This document shows positions 1-8,267 of a DNA stretch of 64,000 bases, piece after piece (within the stretch, counting starts at the first letter, position 1; each line of letters opens with the position of its first letter). The notes beneath the pieces are model-generated. The model did not search any database. It was not told the DNA's origin and saw only the letters and a program-made list of their open reading frames with translations. The DNA is taken from contig OY970164.1 of assembly GCA_963706555.1 (NCBI GenBank), forward strand, positions 558,001-622,000, given 5' to 3'. The translations under genes were made by a program, and so were the position numbers. This DNA comes from Bog-473 sp963706555. GTDB lineage: Bacteria; Actinomycetota; Acidimicrobiia; Acidimicrobiales; RAAP-2.

Positions 1-409
1 CGAAGCTGGTCCGGTTCCAGGGAATCTCCCCCAATATGCCCTCGGCGGCAATCGGGAACAATACGGCCGTGTCCACTGCGAAGTCGCGCTGGTCTCCCGA
101 GTGGTCATCACCACGTGGACGCATTGTGGCCACGCTTTGCTGCAGCACGAACCAGTCACTGACGATGCGGCGGATCTGGCGCGAGCGCAGGACATCCAGC
201 GATGTTCTCAGGTTGACGTAGTGAGCTCTGACCGCCTCAGGCGTCTCTGCGACCTCCAACTCCAACTTCCCCTGCTCTCGCGTCACGATGAAGAAGCGGG
301 GATCGGGCGCCACCGTGTCCATGATCTGGTCGACGTCGTTGGAGAACTCAGCACGCAGGTGGGCCATCACCTTGGCCAGATTGTCGTCCTGAAGTTGTGC
401 CGTTGCCAT
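1..409 (-). CDS. SnoaL/NTF2-like protein, 3' end beyond the window
   Basis: The frame is open from an ATG at 407-409 leftward off the window edge, giving at least 136 residues. The start reads MATAQLQDDNLAKVM, followed by a segment APDPRFFIVTRE and later SDWFVLQQSVATMRP, a size and pattern that resemble the alpha+beta cone fold of SnoaL/NTF2-like proteins. These act as small cyclases, hydrolases or binding proteins, and no specific reaction can be read here. It lies 67 bp downstream of the alcohol dehydrogenase on the same strand, so co-transcription is likely. The family assignment is by general appearance and is tentative; the coding call is firm. Confidence 0.6.
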   Translation of the reverse strand, partial: MATAQLQDDNLAKVMAHLRAEFSNDVDQIMDTVAPDPRFFIVTREQGKLELEVAETPEAVRAHYVNLRTSLDVLRSRQIRRIVSDWFVLQQSVATMRPRGDDHSGDQRDFAVDTAVLFPIAAEGILGEIPWNRTSF

Positions 410-476
410 GTACGCCCCTTCCGTTCCTCACTCCAGGGAAGCACATAGTTCACCTAATGGCCAGCATCCATCGACC

Positions 477-1521
477 TCAGCGGGTCAGGACAACCTTGAC
501 CGCACCGGTTTCCGAGGCCCTCTCGAAGACGTCATACGCCTTGAGGAAGTCGTCGAGCGCAAAATGATGTGTGGCGAAGCGAGCGGCATCTATCTGATGG
601 GACGCGACCAGACGCAGCAGCATTGGCGTCGAATTCGTATCCACCAGACCGGTCGTGATGGTGACATCCTTCGTCCACAAATCTTCGAGATGAAGCGTGG
701 CCGGCTGACCGTGCACGCCGATGTTGGCCACGTGGCCCCCGGGGCGTACCAGTTCGGTACACAGCTCGAAACTCGCAGGGACCCCGACAGCCTCGATGGC
801 GACGTCGACGCCAAGGCCGTCGGTGAGCTGGTGGACGAACGCGAACAGGGTCGTCGCGCCCGTTGTTGACCAGCAGGTCGGCGCCGAAGAGCTTGGCTGC
901 GTCGAGACGGGCGTCAGCCAAGTCGATGGCGATGATGTGGCTCGGCGAGTACAGCTGAGCTCCGAGTATGGCGGACAGTCCGATCGGACCGGCTCCGACC
1001 ACGGCCACCGTGTCGCCGGGCTGCACGTGCCCGTTCAGGACCCCGACCTCGAACGCGGTGGGAAGGATGTCGGCCAACATCAAGATCTCCTCGTCGCTTG
1101 TCCCCTCCGGCAATTTGTACGTCGAGGTGTCGGCGAAGGGCACCCGGACGAACTCGGCTTGCGTCCCATCGATGAGGTGACCCAGGATCCAGCCACCACC
1201 GCCGAGGCACTGGCCGTAGCGGCCTTCCCGGCAGAATCGGCACCGTCCACAGGCGCTGATGCACGACACGAGGACCCGATCTCCGGGCACCACGGTCGTG
1301 ACGGCTGCACCGACCGACTCGACGGTACCGACCGCTTCGTGACCGAGGATGCGTCCTTCAGCGACTTCGGGCACATCGCCCTTCAAAATGTGGAGGTCTG
1401 ATCCGCAAATCGTCGTGCAGTCCACCCGCACGATGGCGTCAGTGTCGGCTTGGACCGTAGGGGTTGGGACGTCCTCCCAGGCCTTGGATCCGGGTCCCTT
1501 GTAGACGAGGGCTTTCATCAT
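477..1521 (-). CDS. Zinc-dependent alcohol dehydrogenase (frameshifted)
   Basis: Medium-chain dehydrogenase that would oxidise an alcohol with NAD(P)+. The N-terminal GroES-like half has the catalytic-zinc region CGSDLH and GHEAVG, and the structural-zinc cysteine set CISACGRCRFC ending in a fourth Cys. A Rossmann nucleotide site VGAGPIG follows near residue 175. The frame breaks near 848-850: removing one C from a CCC run (coding strand) joins the N-terminal part to the C-terminal part (FVHQLTDGLGVDVAIEAVG, then GGHVANIGVHG), giving a normal length of about 347 residues. The start ATG is preceded by AAAGAGG at good spacing. Either a pseudogene or a sequencing insertion; the intact coding signal on both sides favours the latter. 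Confidence 0.85.
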
Positions 1522-1567
1522 GACATGCCTCTTTTTCTCTTTGATTGTGGGCTTCCGAACGATGCGA

Positions 1568-2293
1568 CTAGTGCGGCTGGCGTTGCACGATCACCCGGCC
1601 GGTCATTTCGAAGGGCTCGATCCCGATCAGGTTCAAGCGCGCGCCGCCCGCCCAGGGCTCGAGGTCGAGCAGCGCAACCGCCTGACGTTCCTCTGGATTC
1701 TCGATGCGCCGGGCGTGGCCCCGCACGAGCACACTCCATCCTTCGCTCATGGCCTCATCGATGTGGTCGACTTCGAATGCCACAACCCCGGCGATCGAGT
1801 CGGTCATCGAATCAGAGGTGCGAAAGATGATCGCGCCGTCGGCGAACACGAAATTCACCGGGTAGGCCACGGGACCGGCACTGGTGGAGAGCACAATCCG
1901 ACCGATGCCGCCGGCGGACAGGTGGTCTTCGCACTGTTGCGCGCTCAGGCTTTCGAGGACGGGATTCAATCCCGCACGCCCCTCTCCCGGCGGACGGTCC
2001 ACTCGGCCGCCCTCGAGGATGAACGGGGTCGTGTCGAGAGCGACCGCCAATCGGAGCAACGCCCCCGTACTCAGATTCGTGTCGGAGCTCTGCTCGAAAT
2101 AGGCCAGGAACCAGGCGTCCACGCCGGCCCGGCGGGCCAGCTCCTCGGTGCTCAGGCCGAGTTCGTTGCGCCGGTGGGTCACTCGACGCGCCAGGTCCCC
2201 GACGTGCTTGCCTCTCGGAGGCCCGGCCGGTCGATCAGTGCCAGCCTCGACCGAGGCGGCTTCCGGGGAAGAGGAGTTCGTTGTCGATGTCAT
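1568..2293 (-). CDS. HTH (XRE-like) plus pyridoxamine-5'-phosphate-oxidase-like protein
   Basis: About 241 residues. Residues 25-85 form a helix-turn-helix of the XRE/Cro type (LGLSTEELARRAGV). The rest is a split-barrel FMN-binding-like domain (GRIVLSTSAGPVAYPVNFVF, then IAGVVAFEVDHID and a C-terminal GARLNLIGIEP). Such HTH-PNPOx fusions are common in actinobacteria near DevR-type regulators; flavin or F420 binding is inferred from the family. The frame is open further upstream, but the ATG at 2291-2293 is chosen because the upstream extension is low-quality and would cover the DevR-like boxes at 2330-2443. The gene is divergent from the small protein at 2486. Confidence 0.8.
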   Translation of the reverse strand: MTSTTNSSSPEAASVEAGTDRPAGPPRGKHVGDLARRVTHRRNELGLSTEELARRAGVDAWFLAYFEQSSDTNLSTGALLRLAVALDTTPFILEGGRVDRPPGEGRAGLNPVLESLSAQQCEDHLSAGGIGRIVLSTSAGPVAYPVNFVFADGAIIFRTSDSMTDSIAGVVAFEVDHIDEAMSEGWSVLVRGHARRIENPEERQAVALLDLEPWAGGARLNLIGIEPFEMTGRVIVQRQPH

Positions 2294-2329
2294 GTTGCCA
2301 GTCTGAGCTGGTCCCGGAGCGGGCCAATA

Positions 2330-2443
2330 GGGCAATTGGTCCCACGGACCGGTGACCTTGGGCCCTTTGGACACCGCGCCGACGCCCAAGTAGGGACCTT
2401 GGTCCCAAAGTCGATCTGGAGCGCAATTGAGGAACTTGGTCCC
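2330..2443. promoter_or_regulatory. Three DevR/DosR-like boxes in a divergent promoter
   Basis: Three 14-bp sites share the GGGAC-N4-GTCCC layout: 2330-2343 (GGGCAATTGGTCCC), 2393-2406 (GGGACCTTGGTCCC, nearly perfect palindrome) and 2430-2443 (AGGAACTTGGTCCC). Mycobacterial DosR sites have the same core and spacing (GGGACTWWAGTCCC). They sit between the HTH-PNPOx gene (start 2293) and the small protein gene (start 2486), next to a DevR/DevS-like pair. Function as DevR operators is inferred from this match and location. Confidence 0.7.
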
Positions 2444-2485
2444 TACGCAAGTGCAGCAAGGAACGCAGACAATGGAGGGATGTCG

Positions 2486-2824
2486 ATGTACGCCGAGCTC
2501 CTCCTCCACTCGCAGGGATCCCTGCGCGAGGACCTCGATGGTGACGCGCTCGTTTGCTATGCACTCGATTGTCGATCCGAACTGCTGGCATCAGGACCGG
2601 TTACCCGGGCCACCGCGATTTCGGCGCTGGCCACGGAGGTGGCGTACGACTGCGCCTTGTTGAAGCTCTGCGCAATGGAGGATATCGGCGCCTTCCCGGC
2701 AGACTTCTCGCATCCGGCGGAAGGTCGGCGCCGATTCGAGCTGGAGTTGAAAGGGGTCGGGATCGACCTCACCTCCCTTGCCCGCCGATGGAACGGGCCT
2801 CAGGCCATGGACTGCAAGGTCTAG
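2486..2824 (+). CDS. Small conserved-looking protein in DevR-like cluster, unknown function
   Basis: 112 residues, beginning MYAELLLHSQGSL. I do not recognise the family. It has several acidic residues and a predicted helical centre (ATAISALATEVAYDCALLKLC). Coding is supported by a good ribosome site (GGAGGG, six bases before the ATG at 2486; an alternative ATG at 2480 is too close), by upstream DevR-like boxes 43-80 bp away, and by a tight 4-bp convergent overlap with the DevR-like gene. It is probably a member of the hypoxia/redox regulon. Confidence 0.65.
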   Translation: MYAELLLHSQGSLREDLDGDALVCYALDCRSELLASGPVTRATAISALATEVAYDCALLKLCAMEDIGAFPADFSHPAEGRRRFELELKGVGIDLTSLARRWNGPQAMDCKV

Positions 2825-3478
2825 GTGATCCCCGGTTTAGGACTGTCGGTCTTGACCTTGGTGGCGTAGATCGCCGCCTCGGTGCGGCTGTGCACCTTGA
2901 GCTTCACCAGCAGGTGGGTGACGTAGTTCTTGATCGTCTTCTCGCTGAGGAACATCGCATCGGCGATCTGCCTGTTGGTTTTCCCCTCGGCGATGAACCC
3001 GAGGATCCGCTTCTCCTGCGGCGAGAGCGACCCGATCGCAGGATCCGATTGCGGCGGGTTCGCGATGCGCTCAACGACGCCGCGCCACTGCCCGAGGATC
3101 CATGAGGGAGGCGCCTCCGGCCACCTTCTTCACGTCGTCGAGAAGGTCCCGGGCTCTGATCTGCTTCAAGACGTACCCCGACGCTCCTGCCATCACGCTG
3201 GCATAGAGGGCCTCATCGTCCGCGAAGCTGGTCAACATCAGGCAGACCAGTTCGGGCATGATCGATCGGACGTCGCGACAGACTTCGATGCCACTGCCAT
3301 CTTCGAGTCGGACGTCCAGGATGGCCACATGGGGTTTGGCCAATGGAATCCGTGCGAGCGCCTCGCCTTTCGTCGAGGCTTCACCGACGACTTCGATGTC
3401 GTCGTCGCTCTCGAGCAGGCTCCGGATACCTTCCCGTACGAGTTCGTGATCATCAAGCAAGAACACCCGGATCGTCAC
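2821..3478 (-). CDS. devR: DevR/DosR-like NarL-family response regulator (frameshifted)
   Basis: Receiver domain starts TIRVFLLDDHELVREGI (acidic DD), phospho-acceptor Asp in AILDVRLEDGSG, conserved Thr/Lys region LMLTSFADD and GYVLKQI. The C-terminal LuxR-type HTH (LSPQEKRILGFIAEGKTN, then IADAMFLSEKTIKNYV) is in another frame. Removing one G near 3080 joins them as ...AVARVVERIANPP.... The result is about 218 residues and matches DosR in length and in the linker and HTH sequence. Start is a GTG at 3478. It is divergent from the DevS-like kinase, 91 bp apart. The symbol reflects similarity, not proven function. The frameshift is probably a sequencing insertion. Confidence 0.85.
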
Positions 3479-3569
3479 GACACCATCATGACAGCGAGCA
3501 GTCCCGGGGCGTGGCGCCCGGAGTTTCAGCCACACGTCTCGCCTCCTGCCAGGGACTACGGTCGCGAGC

Positions 3570-4694
3570 GTGCCGTATAGACGTGTCAACAGTCCGGCCA
3601 AGCTCAGCCGCCTGATCGACGCCGTCCTGATGATCGAGGCGGACGTCGAACTGTCGCTCCTCCTCCGCCACCTGGTCGAGGAGGCATGTTCCCTGGTCGG
3701 GGCCCGCTACGGTGCGTTAGGCGTCCTGAACGAGACCCGCACGGGGCTCGAGCAGTTCCTGACCGTCGGACTGAGTGACGAGGAGGAATCGCGGATAGGG
3801 CCCCGCCCGACGGGACGAGGGGTCTTGGGGCTCCTCATCACCGACCCCGAGCCATTGCGCCTCAACGTTCTGGTCGAGCATCCCGACAGCTACGGGTTCC
3901 CGGAGCACCACCCACCGATGAGGTCATTTCTCGGTCTTCCCGTTCGATCCCGCGGCGCGGTCTACGGCAACCTCTACCTGACCGAGAAACAAGGGGCGGC
4001 GGAGTTCAGCGATGAGGACGTGGCCATGGCCGAGGCGCTGGCGCTCGCAGCAGGCATTGCAATCGAGAACACGAGGTTGCACGACCGGGTGCGGATTCTC
4101 AGCGTCCTGGACGATCGGGACAGAATTGCCCGAGAGCTCCACGACCGGGTGATTCAACGGATTTTCGCTGTCGGCATGACACTCGAAGGAGCAACGAGGC
4201 TCGAAGAGCTGGCACCCGTGCTCGAGAAAGTGAACAAGGCGATCGACGATCTCGACACCACAATCACGGAGATCCGCACGGCGATCTTCGAGCTCGACAG
4301 CGGAACCCGCAGGGGCCTCCGGCATGGCGTGCTCGAGCTCGCGGACGAACTGTCCCCCGTTCTCGGCTCGCGCCCCGGAGTCACCTTTTCGGGACCCGTT
4401 GACTCCGGCGTTCCGCCGAACGTGGCGGACCACCTGCTGGCCGTTCTCCGGGAGGCGCTGACGAATGCCGCAAAACACGCGCGGGCGTCCACGTTCTCCA
4501 TCATCGTCGCAGTCGCCGACGGCGTGACCCTCGAAGTCATTGACGACGGGAGCGGCATGCAGGGACCCGACAGCGAAAAGGGTGGATTGGGGCTGGCCAA
4601 CATGCGCAGCCGCGCCGAAAAGCTCGGGGGCACCTTCGAGGTGCTGGACGTGCCCGGCGGCGGCACCGGAATTGTCTGGCGCGTACCGGCTTAG
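3570..4694 (+). CDS. devS: DevS/DosS-like sensor histidine kinase with one GAF domain
   Basis: 374 residues. Residues about 10-165 form one GAF domain closely resembling GAF-A of mycobacterial DosS/DosT, including GVLGLLITDPEPLRL and HHPPMRSFLGLPVR. The His of HPPM aligns with the DosS heme ligand His149. DosS Glu87 and His89 correspond to Gly and Leu here (YGALGVLN). The kinase part has the HisKA_3 phospho-acceptor box RIARELHDRVIQRIFAVG and an ATP lid with EALTNAAKHA, DDGSGM and GLGLANM. DosS has two GAF domains, so this is a short form. Probable soluble sensor of O2/NO/CO or redox, signalling to the divergent DevR-like regulator. Heme binding is inferred. Confidence 0.88.
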   Translation: MPYRRVNSPAKLSRLIDAVLMIEADVELSLLLRHLVEEACSLVGARYGALGVLNETRTGLEQFLTVGLSDEEESRIGPRPTGRGVLGLLITDPEPLRLNVLVEHPDSYGFPEHHPPMRSFLGLPVRSRGAVYGNLYLTEKQGAAEFSDEDVAMAEALALAAGIAIENTRLHDRVRILSVLDDRDRIARELHDRVIQRIFAVGMTLEGATRLEELAPVLEKVNKAIDDLDTTITEIRTAIFELDSGTRRGLRHGVLELADELSPVLGSRPGVTFSGPVDSGVPPNVADHLLAVLREALTNAAKHARASTFSIIVAVADGVTLEVIDDGSGMQGPDSEKGGLGLANMRSRAEKLGGTFEVLDVPGGGTGIVWRVPA

Positions 4695-5254
4695 GTACCC
4701 GTCGCCGCTCCGGGGGCCGGGGCGCCAGGAGCCGGGGCGATGGCCATCGTGAGCTCGACCGTTCCGCACGCGATGGTTGATTCCGTGGGATAGCCGGTGG
4801 CATGGAAGACCGAGAGCATTGCCTTGTTCCCCACCAATACCTCCGCGATCAGGTAGATGATGCCGGCCTCCTTCGCCCTCCCCGCCAACCGCTGCAACAG
4901 CACGGTGGCAATCCCGTGGTGCTGGAACTCGTCGGCCACGACGAACGCGACCTCGGCTCGTGTCGGGTCGCGCAAGCGGTCGTAACGGCCGACCGCAATG
5001 AGCTCGCCCTCCCGCTCCACCACCAGGGCGACGCGGTCCCACCCGTCCACCTGGGTCAAGTGTGCAACCTCCGCTGCCTCCAACTCGAGGTGGGGGTAGA
5101 AGTAGCGCAGGGAGATGGACGTCGCCGAGAGATGTCCGTGGAACCGCACGAGTGCAGCTGCGTCTCCCGGTGTGATCGGGCGGATCGTCGCCGTGGTTCG
5201 ATCGGCCAACGCGATGACCTCACCCGCCATAACGGGTGATCGTGAGGTCTCCAT
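4691..5254 (-). CDS. GNAT-family N-acetyltransferase
   Basis: About 187 residues with a GNAT fold: ATIRPITPGDAAALVRFH at the N-terminus, beta strand VAFVVADEFQHHGIATVLL carrying the acetyl-CoA pyrophosphate loop (Q/R-x-x-G-I/A), then LVGNKAMLSVFHATGYP. The tail is Ala/Pro/Gly rich. Substrate unknown. The stop overlaps the kinase stop by 4 bp (convergent). Two DevR-like boxes lie 38-71 bp upstream, so membership in the same regulon is likely. The start could also be GTG 5263 or ATG 5230. Confidence 0.82.
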   Translation of the reverse strand: METSRSPVMAGEVIALADRTTATIRPITPGDAAALVRFHGHLSATSISLRYFYPHLELEAAEVAHLTQVDGWDRVALVVEREGELIAVGRYDRLRDPTRAEVAFVVADEFQHHGIATVLLQRLAGRAKEAGIIYLIAEVLVGNKAMLSVFHATGYPTESTIACGTVELTMAIAPAPGAPAPGAATGT

Positions 5255-5291
5255 GACAATCACTGTGACAGATTCGATGCCCCGTCCCTAG

Positions 5292-5325
5292 GAGCAATTG
5301 GTCCCCTTCGGGAGCATTTGGTCCT
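5292..5325. promoter_or_regulatory. Pair of DevR/DosR-like half boxes upstream of GNAT gene
   Basis: GAGCAATTGGTCCC (5292-5305) and GAGCATTTGGTCCT (5312-5325) are spaced exactly 20 bp apart, two helical turns. Both keep the right half TTGGTCC seen in the 2330-2443 boxes, with a weaker left half. They lie just upstream of the GNAT gene on the minus strand. Confidence 0.6.
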
Positions 5326-5390
5326 GTCGGTCGACGAATCCCGGTGCTGAAGGACGGCACACCCGCATTTCACCGGGAAGGCGGCGTGTC

Positions 5391-6170
5391 CTAGAGCGTC
5401 TGGGTCAGCCCACCGTCGATTGTGAAATCAGCACCAGTGACATTCTTGCTGCGGTCGCTTGCGAGGAGAAGCACCAGGTCAGCGACTTCGCCTGGCGTGG
5501 TGAACCTACCGGTAGCGGATTCACCCGCGGCGTTCTGTGCAACGGCCTCGGGCGTCAGTCCGCTGGCGCGGCCGACGGTGGAGGCCACGCCCTCGTCGCC
5601 CAACCAGAGGTCGGTAGCCACCGGCCCGGGACTGACGGTGTTGACGCGGATCCCGTGGTGCCCCACTTCTTTGGAGAGGCCCTTCGAGAAGTTGGACAAG
5701 GCAGCCTTGGCCGCGCAGTAGTCGGGAATCGATGGGTCAGGAAGGAAAGCGTTCACCGAACTGATGTTCACGATGGACCCTCCCCCCGCACGCAGCATTG
5801 CGGGCAACGTCGCGCGCATGGCGCGCACCGCCGCCATGAAATTAAGGTTGATGGAGTCTTCCCATTGTGTGTCGGTCACAGCGAGGAATCCCTCAAGTCG
5901 AGGCTGTACCGCGCCCACATTGTTGACGAGGATGTCGATCCGATCGCCTGCCGCTCGCACCAGATCCGCCGGCCCCCCGTTTTCGGAAAGGTCGACGATG
6001 ACCACTGTTGCCTTTCCGGTCTCGACCAGCACGTCGAGCTCCGGCGAAGAATGCCGTGCGCCTGCTACAACATGGACCCCCTCACCGCAGAGGGCTTCCA
6101 CGACTGCCAGGCCGATACCCTTGCTGGCTCCGGTCACAATTGCGACCCTGTCTGGCAGACCGAGTTCCAT
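5391..6170 (-). CDS. Short-chain dehydrogenase/reductase (SDR)
   Basis: 259 residues, the classical SDR length. NAD(P) motif TGASKGIG at 14-21, the NNVG strand (LVNNVGAV), catalytic Ser in IVNISSVNA, YxxxK as YCAAKAALSNF, and the C-terminal TGADFTIDGG typical of 3-ketoacyl-ACP-reductase-like SDRs. Substrate not predictable. It is divergent from the EthD gene and lies at the edge of the catabolic region, so a hydroxy/keto interconversion in that region is a reasonable guess. Confidence 0.9.
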   Translation of the reverse strand: MELGLPDRVAIVTGASKGIGLAVVEALCGEGVHVVAGARHSSPELDVLVETGKATVVIVDLSENGGPADLVRAAGDRIDILVNNVGAVQPRLEGFLAVTDTQWEDSINLNFMAAVRAMRATLPAMLRAGGGSIVNISSVNAFLPDPSIPDYCAAKAALSNFSKGLSKEVGHHGIRVNTVSPGPVATDLWLGDEGVASTVGRASGLTPEAVAQNAAGESATGRFTTPGEVADLVLLLASDRSKNVTGADFTIDGGLTQTL

Positions 6171-6319
6171 GCCGTGGCTCCTTCGCGACGTCTGGGGACG
6201 ACACTACGCTTCTCTTCGGTGGTGCTCATCACGGCTCCCGCGTCGTGCAGCCTCGGAGTGCGTTCGTTGTCGAGGCGGAGCGATCGACGACCCCGCCCGG
6301 TGACGGAAATGGAGGGCCA

Positions 6320-6961
6320 ATGTCCGAACAGATGGACAAGTTCGTGCTCGTCGTCGTCGCCGCCACTCGCGTCGACGACGGCTTCACGGATCGGTTGACC
6401 CGGTACATGCATGGACTGGAAGGGACCTCGCTCACCCATGTGGCCCTGGCCGAGCAGCCGGATCCCGGAATGGCCGAGCCGCCTGCCTCTGTGATCGTGG
6501 AGTGGTTCGCGCCGGTTCCGCCTGATCGGGAGGCTTGGGCGGAGGCCCTCGGTGTGGATGGCGATCTGCTGGAGTGGTACGCCGTCACCGAGGTCTTGCG
6601 ATGGCAACGACCCGGGGTGCCCCGGTCCCCGGACACGGGGGTTTCCCATATCTGCCGGGTGGGACGCACCGCAGGGCTCACCATGGCGCAATTCGAGCAG
6701 CACTGGACCGAGGTGCACCGACCGTTGGCCCAGGAACACCACGTCGGGATGGAGCTCTACGTGCAAAGCGTGGTGCGAAGCGCGTTTGGTCCCGGTGTCC
6801 AAGGAATCGACGGGATCGCCGAATTGGGCTTTCGATCGCCAGAAGCGTTCGCAAATGGGATGTACGACTCCGATGAAGGACGCACGGCCATTTCCACCGA
6901 CGTCGCCAAGTTCGTCGGTACCGCCGCTTGTGGCCTCTACCGACTGGTGACGACCGGCTGA
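6320..6961 (+). CDS. EthD-domain protein
   Basis: 213 residues. The C-terminal part (about 105-195) carries an EthD / dimeric alpha-beta barrel pattern: MAQFEQHWTEVHRPLAQEH followed by YVQSVV and IDGIAELGF. The frame is open further upstream; the ATG at 6320 is chosen because GGAGGG lies just before it. EthD-like proteins accompany P450 and ring-degradation genes, and their exact reaction is often unknown. A second ferredoxin-like half at residues 8-90 is likely. Confidence 0.8.
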   Translation: MSEQMDKFVLVVVAATRVDDGFTDRLTRYMHGLEGTSLTHVALAEQPDPGMAEPPASVIVEWFAPVPPDREAWAEALGVDGDLLEWYAVTEVLRWQRPGVPRSPDTGVSHICRVGRTAGLTMAQFEQHWTEVHRPLAQEHHVGMELYVQSVVRSAFGPGVQGIDGIAELGFRSPEAFANGMYDSDEGRTAISTDVAKFVGTAACGLYRLVTTG

Positions 6962-7086
6962 CGGTCCCGGAGCCAACAGCTTGGTCGTGAGCCGGCGCGT
7001 GTCGACGCCGATGATTCTCCTGCGCCGCGCCCGTCGGACATATCGTCGGCAACTGAGCGTCGGCTGGTCGATGTGGAGGAGGAGCG

Positions 7087-7683
7087 ATGGGCAACGTAGC
7101 GGCAGGGATCACCATTTCGGTCGACGGGTACATCGCGGGTCCCGATGATGGGCCCGGTTGTGGACTCGGCGTGGGCGGCGAGCGACTCCACTACTGGGTG
7201 TTCGGTGGACCTTGGGGCTACGACACTCCAGCTCGGGGCGAAGCAACGGGCGAGGACAGAAATTGGTTGCAGGAGAACCTCGAAGCGAACGGTGCAGTGG
7301 TTGCAGGTCGGGGGACCTACGAAGCGGCCGGGCACTGGGGTGGCAAGAACCCCTGGGACATCCCGACGTTCGTCGTCACCCACCGTCCCGAGGAGCAACC
7401 GCCCGGCGGCGAGTTCCTGTTCGTCGGCAGCCTGTTGGCGGCAATCGAGCGGGCCACGTCGGCGGCCGGCGACAAGCGAGTGCATGTCATGGGCGGTGCC
7501 CAGATCATCCGTGAGGCATTGGAAGCCCGGCTCGTCGACGACCTGACGATCATCATCGCTCCAGTGGTGCTCGGTGGCGGAAAACGACTCTTTGACGGGT
7601 TCTCACATTCACTGGACCTCGAGCAGCGGGGAGTGCGACAGTCTCCGTTCGCCACCTTCCTCGACTACCGGGTGAAGAAGTAG
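7087..7683 (+). CDS. Dihydrofolate-reductase-family (RibD C-terminal-like) protein
   Basis: 198 residues. Starts with GNVAAGITISVDGYIAGPDD, has the AVVAGRGTYEAAGHW loop, and the nucleotide-binding segment VHVMGGAQIIREAL, all typical of the RibD_C/DHFR-like superfamily of NAD(P)H-dependent reductases. Most members are of unknown substrate. Strong ribosome site GGAGGAGG before the ATG. It is followed 14 bp later by a second family member, suggesting a tandem pair of paralogues. Confidence 0.88.
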   Translation: MGNVAAGITISVDGYIAGPDDGPGCGLGVGGERLHYWVFGGPWGYDTPARGEATGEDRNWLQENLEANGAVVAGRGTYEAAGHWGGKNPWDIPTFVVTHRPEEQPPGGEFLFVGSLLAAIERATSAAGDKRVHVMGGAQIIREALEARLVDDLTIIIAPVVLGGGKRLFDGFSHSLDLEQRGVRQSPFATFLDYRVKK

Positions 7684-7697
7684 AGAGAGGGCACACG

Positions 7698-8267
7698 ATG
7701 GGCACGCTGATCTATTCGGCTCTCGCGTCGCTCGACGGCTATATCGAAGACCGTCGAGGCAACTTTGACTGGGCCGCTCCCGATGAGGAGGTGCATCGCT
7801 TCGTCAACGACCTCGAGCGAACGGTCGGCACCTATCTCTATGGCCGCCGCATGTACGAGACCATGGTCTATTGGGAGACCGCGGCAGCGCTTGCCGACCC
7901 GTCCACCGTCGAGCGGGACTTCGCCACCATCTGGCAAGCGGCTGAGAAAGTCGTGTACTCCAAGTCACTCGAAGGCGTCTCGAGTGCGAGGACGAGGATC
8001 GAGCGCGACTTCGATCCCGGAGCCATTCGGCGCATAAAGGAGTCAGCCGAAAAGGACATGACAGTGGGTGGCGCAGATCTCGGCGGCCAGGCCATCACCG
8101 CCGGGATCGTGGATGAGCTGCAGCTGTTCGTGGTACCCGTCCTCGTCGGAGGGGGCAAGCGGTGGCTCCCCGCCGGGACCCGGTTCCATCTCGAACTTCT
8201 CGAGACCAGGCGTTTCGGGAGTGGCGTCGCCTTCCTCAGATACGGTGTCAGGGCTTCGGGGAACTGA
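7698..8267 (+). CDS. Second DHFR-family (RibD C-terminal-like) reductase
   Basis: 189 residues, paralogous to the preceding gene. LIYSALASLDGYIEDRRGNF at the N-terminus, YLYGRRMYETMVYWE and TVGGADLGGQAI mark the family. It is in the same operon as the upstream reductase and ends inside the convergent P450 gene (20-bp overlap). Role unknown beyond probable NAD(P)H-dependent reduction. Confidence 0.88.
   Translation: MGTLIYSALASLDGYIEDRRGNFDWAAPDEEVHRFVNDLERTVGTYLYGRRMYETMVYWETAAALADPSTVERDFATIWQAAEKVVYSKSLEGVSSARTRIERDFDPGAIRRIKESAEKDMTVGGADLGGQAITAGIVDELQLFVVPVLVGGGKRWLPAGTRFHLELLETRRFGSGVAFLRYGVRASGN

Noticed and set aside
5398..6297. Plus-strand frame across the SDR gene
   Set aside because: The SDR on the minus strand has all family motifs; the plus-strand frame has none.
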